From positions 11,424,001 through 11,488,000 of the forward strand of contig NC_133030.1 of NCBI RefSeq assembly GCF_048771995.1: a stretch of 64,000 nucleotides of DNA, read 5' to 3'. The translations under genes and the position numbers were made by a program. A model generated the notes under the pieces. That model had not been told where the DNA came from. It searched no databases and saw only the letters and a list, made by a program, of their open reading frames with translations. Shown piece after piece: positions 1 through 10,700 of the stretch (positions within the stretch are counted from its first letter, which is position 1; every line of letters starts with the position of its first letter). This DNA comes from Taeniopygia guttata (taxonomy: Eukaryota > Chordata > Aves > Passeriformes > Estrildidae).

Positions 1-429
1 GGGGGCGCCTGTGTCACTTGCAGGGAGTCCCCACGATCCCTTGGGCTATCCCTGCCCATGGAAGTGTCCCCAGGGGGTCCCAGGGCCACTCGGGACCTCC
101 CCTCTCTGGATGACACCCCCCATACCAGGTGATCAAAATGGGTTCCTGGGAAGAGTCAAGGGTCCCCTTAAAGTCACCCGGGGTGTCCCCAGCACCCCAA
201 ACCCAGTGAGGAACACAGGGGGACACAGGAGACACCCCTCAATCCCCCACCTGCCACGGGGCAGCAGAACCTGAGGAGTGGACAAGGTGGCTTCTGGAGA
301 ATCCCATGAATGTGGCTCAAGTCCCTGTTTGGGTGCTGCCACTCAAATCCTGACAGGAGTAGGGGGTACCCCCCAAAATCAGTCGTAGGGAGAGGCTGGA
401 CCCTCCCCCTACCCCACAGAGCAGGCGCA
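1..429. other. Intergenic DNA beyond the OSBP 3' end, nothing recognised
   Basis: GC-rich sequence downstream of the OSBP poly(A) signal. Short open frames occur on both strands but none resembles a family I know or shows paired splice sites. It could be intergenic or part of an intron of a neighbour outside the window. Confidence 0.4.
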
Positions 430-1212
430 GGGTTGGGGCATTCACAGATTTTAATTTAGTTCTTTTTCTGGAGACAAAAAAAAAGAAAAAACCCAAAAAA
501 AGAAAAAAAAAATAAAAAGGCATCAAATGCCCCCGATTTCAGATTCAGGGGTGCAGAGACTCCCCCCACGGTGTATCTCCTCACCCCTGTAGTGTCTGGG
601 GGTGCAGGGGTCCCACTGCACCCTGGAGAGACCCCCCAAAAAACCCAGGCCCTCCCCCTGCCCTAAACCTACAGGGAAGGCACCTCGGGGGGGCATCCCC
701 ATGTGTGGGGACCATCCCAGGGAGGGTGGGGACCCCCCAAACTGGGGGCTGTGGGGGAGATGGGGACCCCGATTGCTCTCTACATATATATAATATACAC
801 CTATAGAACAGGCTGGGGGGGAGTCTGGCCCCCCCGGACCCCAAAAGCACCCGAACTCCTGGGGACGAAGGGGAACGGGAATAAAAGGGGAGGGGGGAGA
901 CCAAGGCCAGCCTCGGGCTCGCCCCGCTGCGCCTTCCCCGGGGCCCCCCACCCTGGAGGCGGCCGTGCCCCCCACCCCAGGGTGCCGAGGAGGTGGGTGG
1001 GACGAACGGAGCCCCTCTGCTCCAGCACGGATTTTGGGGTGGCTGTGTTGGCTGCTGCTCCCCAAGGTCAGTTTGGGTGGGCTAAGGCAAAGCCCGGCCG
1101 GCGCTCACGGCGAGGCACGGGGACACACGGTTAAGACAGACGGATGGACAGGGGGGGTCCTGGCCTTCATCCCTCCCCCCCGCCGCTCCTCCTCCTCCTC
1201 CTCTCGCCGGGC
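430..1212 (-). terminator. OSBP: OSBP 3' UTR and poly(A) signal
   Basis: The minus strand downstream of the OSBP stop has an ATTAAA signal (plus-strand bases 450-455) about 760 bases after the stop, then a T/G-rich stretch that could be the downstream element. An A-rich run at 476-518 is T-rich in the mRNA sense and lies before the signal. No other signal is seen between the stop and this one. The exact cleavage point near 430 is inferred. Confidence 0.6.
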
Positions 1213-4200
1213 TCAGAAAATATCCGGGCACAAGCTCCAGTCCTGCTTCTCCTTGCTCTCCCAGTAGCCCCCCTTGTAGACGTGCGCCAGCTCCTGCGTC
1301 ACCGGGTCCTTCTTCCGCTCGAACCACAGCGGTTTGTAGGGATCGTAGGGTGTCCCTGGGGGGCACAGCGGGGTGAGGGCCTGGGGGGGACACCGAGGGG
1401 ACACATCCCTGTCTGACAGCCGTGCCTTACCGTCCTCGGTGGCGCGGGCGGCCTCGGCCTCGCGGCGCTTGCGGGAGAGCCGCTGTTTCTCCTCCAGCCG
1501 CTGCTTCTCAGCGTTGGCCTCATCCCACCTCCCGTTCTCCATGAGGCGCTGGTCCGGACGCCGCCGGCTGTCCGTGGGGGCCGTCCCGTTCTCCGGCGCG
1601 TTCAGGGTCAGCGCCAGCTCCGAGAAGTAGTACATGTTCTCTGCGTACTTCCTGTGGCACGGCAAGGAACGGGGCTCAGCGCCAGCCCCGCAGCCCGGCT
1701 CTGGGCCTGCTTCATTCCCGTTTTCCCCACTCACGGGAGCGGGTTCCGCTTCCACAGCAACACCCGGCTGTCCTCGGACTCGTGGGCTCGCGGCCGCGCC
1801 TCGGCTCCATTGTCCCCTGTTCCCAGCTGGACCTTGTAGCAATCCATCTTCTCGTCCCACGTGCCCAGCAGGGCGAAATGCACCTTTCCCGAGGGGTCCA
1901 TCACCTCCCCGGTGACCTGGCAGGAGAGGGGACAGCCTGGATCAGGACACACCACAGTCATGAGCAGCCCAGTGTGTCCCATGGCTCCATGTCCCTACCT
2001 TCCTCGCCACATCCCGGGAGAAGTAGCTGTAAGGGACAAACTTGAGGATGCACTTGTCCCCTGTCTTGTGGTTGACGATCTCAATTTCACCCGACTGTGG
2101 AGAGGAGAGGAGAGTCAGACCCACCCCATGCCCCATTCCCCAAGGATCCACGCTTCCACAGACCTCCCATCCTCAATTTCCCACCTGGTCTATCCAGAGC
2201 TTCCCCACGATGATGTTGTGCACGGTGGTCGTCACCTTTTTCCACGTGTAGTGGTTGCCGGAGGAGTGGAAGATGCAATGGATTGTACCTGAGGGAGGGA
2301 GATTGTACTGGGAACCACACCTGGAACCTCGGGGGGTCCTGAAGATCCCACACACCCCTGGGGTGCTCACCCAGAGGCATGATGGAGAGGTATTTCCCCC
2401 GGAATTTGCTGGTGATTTTGATTTCCTGGCGCAGCGTCCAGCCGTTCTTGGAGTCGGCGTGGTGGGCGGCGGCTGGCGGGTGGTGGCTCACCTGGACACG
2501 GGATTGGGGACAGCTCAGCGCCAGCCATCCCTATAGCCCAGGAAAGGCTGGGAGAGAGGGGCTGGCCACACCTGCTCGCAGAGGGAGCGGTATCCGTTCT
2601 CCTCCAAGCGATCCAGCTCAAAGGTTTCCCCCAGGAGCGGGTTGAAGGGTTTGCTGGTGCGGAAGACGGTGGTGGAGTAGGAGGACACGGTGAAAGCGGC
2701 CACGAAGCACAGCTGCTCCAGGGAGCTCTCGCACCGCGCCGCCCGATCCAGGAGCTCGTGGTATTCCAGGTCCTCCGTCAGCCGCTGCAGCATGGACAGC
2801 GGCTCATTGAAATTCACCTGGAAGAGAGAATGGGTCAAAAAAAAAAAATTGGGTTCCGGGTGCCCCGTGCTCACCCACCAGCTGCATCTGTGCTCACTGG
2901 CATGGGAATCTTGGACAGCTCCTTCCCGATGCAGTTCTTCATGATGCTCCAGAGGTTGAGGCTGTAGTTGGGTTTGTAGGGAATGCGGGTTCTCTTCTCC
3001 TTCTTGGTGTCCTCAACCTGGTGCTTGTACTAAGGGCAGGGGAGACAAAGGCTCTTATATCTCTGTGACCCCCAAAACACTTCCATGGGAATTTGGGCAC
3101 CCTCAGACCATAAACCCCCATCCCACCTGCTCATCCAGGCTGATGTCACTGCTGGTGCCGCTGATGTTGCTCCCAGTTCTCCTGGGAAGGGGGGGAAAGG
3201 GGATGAACATTCCCGAGCAGAGCCGAGCAGCAAAGGGATTCCCCTCTCCCCCAAAACTCACTTGTGGCCCATGATGTCAGGCATGGGGATGATCTCCGGG
3301 GCATCAAAGAACTCGTTGTTGTCGTCGTCCTCGTCACTCAGGTCGCCTTTGGCAGGGCAGCACAGGTCTGGGAAAGGGGACAGGGATGGTGAGGAAGGGA
3401 CATCATTCCCAGTTTCCTGCTGAAGTTCCCCCGTCACCATCAGCAAGGCGAGGGGGTCACACCCCACTCCAGCTCTGAGGGGTGTTAAATAAGGCTCAGA
3501 GGAGTCGGTTTGGACCCTGTTGTGGATGCCAGAATCATTTGATTACGCAGATGAGATGGGACAGACACATCCCTTGGGATCAGCAGAGTCAGAGAAGCTG
3601 AGCCTGGCTTGGAAAATCCCGGGAAGTGTCTGGGAAACGCTTGGGCACAGCACTTGTCCCTCCCCACCTTTGCCAGAGCCTCCAGTGCCGGGTGTGCTGG
3701 CGGGGAGCACCGTGGCCCCCCGGAAAGCCCTTTCCAGGTGGTTGTGCTGCTTGGCCAGCTGCTCCAGCGTCTCCTCCAGCCGGATCCGCTGATCCCGCTC
3801 CTGCTGCAGCGACTTCTGCCACTTCTTCCCGTGCGTTTGTGCCAGGAGCATGAAATCCCGGCAGGCCTGCGGGGAAACAGTGCTCAGCATGGAAGTGAAG
3901 GCTTTTCCCACCGTGGAATCCTCGGGACGGGGACTCACGTTGATCATGGCGTTGGAGGTGATGCGGAAGAGCGTGGCCCGCTCGTTGACCTGCTTGATCT
4001 TGTCCGTGCTGTCCGGAGGGAGCCGCAGGGCCTCGAGCTCACTGAGGGAGCGCTGCAGGGCCGTGCCGTGCTTGGCGATCAGGTCGTTGCAGGTGCTCAG
4101 GTCCTCCACTTTGCTGGATAAAATCCGCAGGGTGTTCTGCAGCTCCGTCTTGTCTGTCTGCGACACCGACTCATCGCCAGAGTCGTCTGCGGGCGGGAAG

Positions 4201-6400
4201 GGATGGGGAGTGTGGGATTGTCATGTCACACCAGGAGCTGGTGGTGGGGCTGCCAGGAAGGGCATGGGGGGATCCCCAAATCCCTGAGGGCTCCCAAACA
4301 CTCATGGTCCATCTCTGTGTGCATGCCAGGCTGTTTGGGTCACACGTGCATGGACATGGCCATCCCCTTCCAAACCTTCTTGCTGGAGATGCTGGGATGC
4401 TGCCCAGGCCACTGGGATCCTGCCCTACGGCCTGTGGGGCACTGGGATCCTGAGGAACTCGAAACCTGCCCTGAGGACATTGATAATGCCCTATGATCTT
4501 GCCCTGGGGTCTCTGGGATCATGTCTGGAGGCACTGGCATCCTGTGAGGCACTGGGACTCTGCCCTGGGGACACTGTGATCCTGTGGAACACTAATATCC
4601 TGCCCAGGGTTCTGTGGTGTACTGGGATACTGCCCTGGGTTTCCTGCCACCTGTGGGGCTCTAGAAACCTGGCACTGGGATCCCACTCTGAGGACACTGA
4701 TCTGGTCCTGGGCACTGTCAGGCACTGGAATTTTACCCTGAGTGCACTGTGACCCCACCATGGATCCAGGAATTCTGTACCTGACTCCTCCAGCATCTTG
4801 ACAGCCTTGGCCTTGGCGAGCTCGAGGGCGGTGACCCAGCGCTGCCGCTCCACCTCGGAGCTGGCCTTGAGGTGGTAGGTCTGGGCTCCCCCGTTGGAGA
4901 TGATGAAATTGCAGGAATCCTCCACGGTGATGTTGGCCGTGGCCAAGTTGATGGTGCCACGGCACGTGTGGCCCATCTCTGCCTTGGATCTGCACGGGAA
5001 GGCCACAGTGAGGGAAGGACAGGGCCGGGATTCCTGGGATGAGGACACAATGAGGGAAGGACAGGGCTGGGATTCCCGAGACGAGGACACGGTGAGGGAA
5101 GGACAGGGCTGGATTCCCAGGATGAGGACATGGTGAGGGAAGGACAGGGCTGGGATTCCTGGGATGAGGACACAGTGAGGGAAGCACAGGGCTGGGATTC
5201 CCGGGATGAGCCCCTGAGGGGCTGCGCAGGGGGCTTGGCATTCCCAGCCCAGCAGCCAGAGCTATTAATAGGGAGGGTTTGGTGGTGCTGGAGCAGGGCC
5301 AAGCCTGGGGATGTTGCTTTGGAGGGACAAATCCACAGCCCTCAGAGGTGGCCTCAGGGATCCTGGAGCCTCAGGGATCCGGTGCTTCCCGGATCCTGGC
5401 ACGGGCTGGGACGAGGGTGAAGTCTCAGAGAGGCCACGCCAGGCTGGCACTCCCCTTCCACGTCACCGGGTGACAGAGGTGACATCCAGCCGGGACACCC
5501 CCAGCCCGGTGCCCCCCCCGTTGCCAGCGGTGTAACCGGAGCCGGCAGCTGCCGAAGGCTCCGGTTCCCCATCAATAATGGAGGGACAAGGCCCCCCTCC
5601 GCCAGGCTCAGGTGTCGCCGCGGGTGACAACACACGAGGCCACCGGGAAGAGCTGCTGGGAGGGACAGCGGGATCCGGGAGCTGGGGGAGGCTGAGGGGG
5701 CTGCAGACCCTCGCCCCCATCCACCCTCAAATACCCACGGGGACAGGGATGTGGCAATCTCGGGGACACACAGGTGACAACCACGGGGACAGGGATGTGA
5801 CAACCGCCCCCCTTTCCTGCTGGCACCGAGAGGCAACGAGGAGCAGGCTAAGGAACCCCTCCCCCGCCAGGAGCAGCCCCGGTGACCGGGAGGTGACACC
5901 CCCGGTGAGACGGAGATGACAACCGCGGGGACAGGGAGGTGACAGCCGCACTCCTTCCCAGGTGGCAGCGGGGCACGGAGCGCTCCGCCGCTCGGTGCGG
6001 GGGCCGCGGCCGCTCCGCTCCCGCCGCGGGGCTCAGCCCGGCGCCAAGGTCACGGGGGGCCCGCGGGGCGGCGGCCCGGTCCCGCTGCGTACCGGTAGTA
6101 GCTGAGCAGCCCATTGCTGAGCACGAACCAGCGCCGCTGGTATCCCTTGATGTAGTTGGTCCATTTGAAGAGCCAACCCTCGCGGGCCGAGCCGGGACCG
6201 GCCCCGCCGCCGCCCGCGCCGGTTCCGCCGCCCGCCGACGCTGTCGGTGCCGCCGGCGACGCCGTCGGGGGTGGCGCAGCCCCAACGCTCGCCGCCGGTG
6301 AGGGCAGGGCCGGGGGCGCGCCGGGGGCCGCGGGCAGAGCCGCGGGCCCGGGGGGCGCGGCCGGGCCGGGCCCCGCGCCCGCCGCACGCAGCTCCGCCAT
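1213..6400 (-). CDS. OSBP: Oxysterol-binding protein 1 (OSBP), 14 exons, about 789 aa
   Basis: OSBP exchanges cholesterol for PI4P at ER-Golgi contact sites. Exons on the minus strand: 6400-6093, 4989-4781, 4186-3939, 3866-3668, 3367-3262, 3181-3127, 3029-2898, 2817-2572, 2491-2371, 2288-2185, 2094-1999, 1916-1735, 1651-1431, 1355-1213; phases join and total 790 codons including the stop (human 807 aa). A Gly/Pro/Ala-rich N-terminus leads into a PH domain from about residue 70 ([20 protein letters not shown]). A coiled coil follows, then a FFAT motif near residue 340 (EFFDAPE) for binding VAP proteins in the ER. The ORD sterol-binding domain carries the family signature EQVSHHPP near residue 500. 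I chose the ATG at 6400 (MAELR) because it matches the human start; in-frame codons upstream lie in promoter DNA. Intron 1 holds a minisatellite. Confidence 0.97.
5005..5215. repeat. Minisatellite in OSBP intron 1
   Basis: Nearly five tandem copies of a unit of about 43 bases, centred on gtgagggaaggacagggctg followed by a ggattcc...gatgaggacac segment. Copies differ at a few positions. It lies directly upstream of exon 2 and away from the splice sites. Confidence 0.85.
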
Positions 6401-6665
6401 CGCCGCCGCCGCCGCCCGCCGCGTTGCCGTCACTTGCCCCGCCCACGCCCGCGCCCTATTGGCGGCCGGGGCGCCGGCGGGGCGGGCCGCGCGTTGTGAT
6501 TGGTCGAAGGCGGACACCGTGGCTGTCAATCAGGCAGGAAGCCAATGGGCAGGGGGAGCGGGGCGCCGCGCGTGCTGACGCCAAGCGGTGAATCACCCAC
6601 CGACGATTGGCGGAGGGGCCGGGCCTCGCTCAACGCGGCCTACCATTGGCTGAGGGGTAGCCACG
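6401..6665 (-). promoter_or_regulatory. OSBP: OSBP promoter with five CCAAT boxes and GC boxes
   Basis: Upstream of the OSBP start the DNA is CpG-rich. It holds CCAAT boxes in gene orientation (ATTGG on plus) at 6458-6462, 6499-6503, 6606-6610 and 6645-6649, and one inverted at 6542-6546. GC-box sequences (ccccgccc) lie near 6436 and 6663. No TATA box is seen. CCAAT boxes are NF-Y sites; NF-Y with Sp1 is the usual architecture of sterol-responsive and housekeeping promoters. I did not find a clear SRE. Confidence 0.7.
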
Positions 6666-7492
6666 CCCCCTGCCCGCGGAGGTATTCCCGGGGGTCGCGG
6701 GTTCCAGACCCCCGAAGGGACAGAGCGGGGACACGAACAGAGAAGGAGAGGCCAGGCTGGCAGCCGTATACAATTCATCTTTATTTACAATACCCTATAA
6801 AAATGTAAATTTAGAAACTTTATTCTCATTAACCAGAACCAAAAAATTGAGAGGGACAGGGAAGGAAAAAAAAAAACAACAAAAAAAAATTACTGCAAGC
6901 AAATGAAATTAAGAAAAAAAGCAAAAAAGGGAAAAAAAAAACAAAACAAAAAATCAGGGGAAAAAAAAAAAAAAGAATAATAAATGAACTTCCCACTTGA
7001 TCTGTCAGAGAAAAAGAACAGGGAAAGGAAGGGCTGGGAGCAGAGGAGGGGGCTGGTTAATGCCAGGAGGAATTCCGGGGTGTAAAATCCCTACATGTGC
7101 AAATCTCATGGTTTTTATTTTTTTTTTCTTTTCAAAAGCAAAAAAAAAAAAAAAAAAAAAAAAAGAAAAGTAAAATTATCCCCCAACCACCACCACCACC
7201 TTCCCGAGGAGCAGCACAGCTGAAGCCACCCGGATCTGATCCGGAGGGGACAGAGATCCGGCTGTGCCCACCCCACCCCCGAGCCGCTGGGCTGATCCCG
7301 GGGGGAGGGAAGGAGCCGAATTTTGGGAAGACGAGGTGAGTGTGCGAATCAGGTGTGTGAAGTGTGGGGAAGGGCAGGAAGTGGAGCTCAGTGCTTGTGG
7401 GAAAGGCTGGAGAGAAGGAGCAGGGAACGAGCGGAGAACCCCTGGCCATGGATGTAGAGTGAGGGGATCCCCACTCCCCGGGATCCTCAGTA

Positions 7493-7515
7493 GTGTGTGT
7501 GCGTGTGTGTGTGTT
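7493..7515. repeat. GT microsatellite
   Basis: A (GT)n run with one gc interruption inside the PATL1 3' UTR. Confidence 0.8.
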
Positions 7516-7711
7516 TGGGGGGGAAGCAGCAGTTTTTGGGGGTGCAAAGGGAGTTGGGGGAAATTGGGAGCAGCAGGGAAAGGCAGCATTTTGTGGGAAA
7601 GGGGGGAGCAGCCAAACATCCCCCTCTTCCTGCTCATCCAGGGACTGGGGGGCAGATGTGCCCCATGTGCCAGGCCGGGCGTCGGGGGAGGTGTGGGGTG
7701 AACCGTGTGCC

Positions 7712-7747
7712 CTCCATCCATCCATCCTTCCTTCCTTCCATCCTTCC
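7712..7747. repeat. CCAT/CTTC tetranucleotide repeat
   Basis: A short compound run of ccat and cttc units in PATL1 3' UTR DNA, just downstream of the final coding exon. Confidence 0.8.
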
Positions 7748-7785
7748 TCTGGAACATTCCAGTGGTGGCGAGGAGCCACGGAGAT

Positions 7786-10700
7786 CTACCGGATCCCCTG
7801 CACTAAGCTGGAACCAGGGAACATCGGTGGTGGGATCAGAGGGAGGCAGCGATTCCCCTCTCCTCAAGCTGCTCTTCCCCACTCCATTCCTTCTGCAGCT
7901 GAACCCCACCTCTGGTTTCCCCCTTCTCCCAGTCCCCTGGTGGGACAGGGCCACATTCCCATGGGAAAAGAGGGTTGGCACTCACTGCAATTTCGTCTCC
8001 AGCAGGTTCAGCTTCTGCTGGTCAACGTAGCGAGAGAAGAGGGAGATCAGGTTGGAGGGGATGGACACGGGCTTTGCCAAGGCTCCCTGAGGGATCCGCA
8101 GGAGCTCCCGGGTCACCATCAGCATCAGCTCCGTCCTGCCGGAAAAACAGGAGGAGGAGGGAGCAGTGAGAGGCGTGGGGGTTCCGGGAGCCTGGAGGTT
8201 GCCTTTTCCACCCCAAGGGACTGGGAATGTGGTGACATTCCAGGCAGGAGCATCCCAGCCTGGCACAGGGACTTACCATTGGTTGTCCTGCATTAGCTCT
8301 GTGTTCCTGTCCGAGCTCTGCAATTCCTCCCCTCGGCTCAGGACCAGATACAGCAGGGACAGACCAAACTGTGGGGACAGGGAGGGCTTCAGTCAGCTCC
8401 CAGCATTCCTTGACAGAACTGGAGAATCCCCAACACTTCCCAACCCTCCTGGAATGCTGGCACCAGCAGGAAGATCTCTGGCTGCCTTTGCAGGAGGAAG
8501 AGGCAGTAGAGACCACAGACCACTCCCAGCCCAGGAGGGATTTACTGGAGCAACATTCCCACCCCAAATCCCAAGACTGGAGCATGGAGCGCAGCGGGAC
8601 TGACCCAGAAGCTGCTGCCAGGCTGAAGCAGAGCCTGGGGCCACTTCAGACCGTTAATTAATGTGCCAGGCACCCTCGTTAATTAGCGAGGGGAACACCT
8701 CTGTCATGCTGAGAGGCTGCTGGAGCAATTCCCAAGGCTGGGAAGGGGTGGGAATGAGGAGCACCTTGTTTTGGAGCACAGCAGTGAGGTGCAGGTTGGT
8801 GGGAGCGGCGGCGCTCTGAGGTAGGTTCGTGAGCTGCTGCACAAGGCTGGTGACTGTTCCCAAGGGAAGGTGGTAGAGGACGTGGGAAAAGGGCCTCAAG
8901 AGGCAGGGAAGCACCTGTGGAGAAAGGAACACAGTTAGGAGCTCCTCACTTTTCCCAGTGCCTGGCTGGAATTGCAAACAGCTTCTCCTATACAGCCCCA
9001 TCCAAACCACTGGCACCCTTCCCAGTAAAGGCAGGACCTGCCACCCTGAAGACACACGGAGCCCTCCCAGCCTCTGGAGTCTCACCTCATCCTGAGCATC
9101 CTTCTTGATGAGGAAGGGCAGGTTCCTGGCCGTGGCCATGAGCACGTCGGCCGCTTGCTCTGGAGCCAGGAAGGGAAGGATCCGGGCCACCAGGCGCTTT
9201 CCTTTCCGGATGCACATGATCTGCATGAAGTGGTCATCGCTCGGCCTGAGGAAGGAGGGAGAAGCATGTCAACCCTCACCTGGGAGCATCCCAGGGTTAT
9301 CCCATGGCTGCATCTGCCCCAGCACCAGGTGTAAAACACACCTGTGCTTCAAAAAACATCCTTGAGGAGGGGAAAACCACACAGCAATGACATCCTCAAC
9401 TCTGCCAGCGGGAGGGGATGGAAGGTGTAACTTTGTAACAACAGTGAGGGTAAATGGCTAAACAAAAAGTTACTTCAACCCCCTGCAAGAGTCACACAGA
9501 TCCACGGAAAACTGGTTTCAGCGGTCCCAGAGTGATGGAGCTCCTAAATCCCACTCACCTGTCCTGCCCAGGAGCCTTCCCCCTAAGATTGTCGTACATG
9601 TCACAGATCTTCTGCTTCCTCTCTCCCATCAGCGCTGGCCGCTCCCCTTCCAGGCTCAGGAGGTAGCGGCGCTCATAGTCCTCCACATCCAGGAGGAGGC
9701 TGTACGTCTGCAGGAAGCATGGATCACTCAGGGAACCATAGAATGGGTTGGCTTGGCCCACTTTTTATCCCACAATGGACGTCTGAGGGTCGGGACGATC
9801 CCCCTTAAACTCACCTTCTCGATGGTGACGAGCGTCTGCCGCCTCTTATCCCTAACCTGCTTCTCCTTCGTCTCCTGGCAGGGAGGGAAGAGGGAATCAG
9901 GGCTGTGGGAAGCAGCCACAGGGTTGTGTTGGAAGGGAGGAAGGCCAGGAACTCACATCATCCTCGCTGCGGGATGTCACCACGGCGTCGATCATCTTCC
10001 GGGGGTTGTTGACGCTGGATACGGTGAGCTTTCCCAGCGAGCCCTCGAACTGCACTGCAGGAAGGAGGGAGCAGGGGAGCCGAGGGATGAGCCCCCTCAA
10101 TCCCTGGATAACAGGAGCCCTGGGGCTGCTGGAGGGCTTTACCTGGCTTGTAGGTGTGCTCCAGCTTGGCCACCTGAGGGGTGATGAGTTTAGTGCGCTC
10201 CTTCTTGGGACCGTCACCGTGCACTTCCTCGGCTGCTGCCAACTTCTCCAGCTTCTGGAAGTAATTCTGAGGCAGGGAGAGGAAATGTTGAGAGGCTTCT
10301 CCCAAAAAACCATTGGCCATCTGCCTCTCCTCAGCTCCATCCTCTTCTCAACATCATCTTTTAAGCCACAGTTGAGTCCATCCTCCTCTCCCATCCCTCA
10401 GGATGTCAGAGACTGAGGTTACTCCTCAGCTCTCTCTAAGGACAATGACAAATCCACTCTCCTTGTGAGGTTCCCAGCACATCCCACTTAGCCTGCCTTG
10501 CTCCACTGGCACCGTGCTGGGGTCTCCCCACCCCACCCACCCTGTTTTGCAATGGCAGAGCTTTGCTGACTCACATCCTGCACCAGTTCCTCTTCTCTAC
10601 TGGGACCAGCTCACCCACAGATCCCAAAAAAACTGCCAGCTCAGGAGAGGAGCCATAGCTCTCCCACCCCATTCAGTCCCCCAATGTCCATCCCAGGCAT

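Larger units (their letters stand above)
6765..7785 (-). terminator. PATL1: PATL1 3' UTR with two AATAAA signals
   Basis: On the minus strand two AATAAA signals lie at 6819-6824 and 6780-6785, about 965-1005 bases past the PATL1 stop. The UTR holds long T-rich runs (A-rich on plus at 6868-6974 and 7140-7164). The transcript would end about 100 bases before the OSBP promoter begins. Confidence 0.75.
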
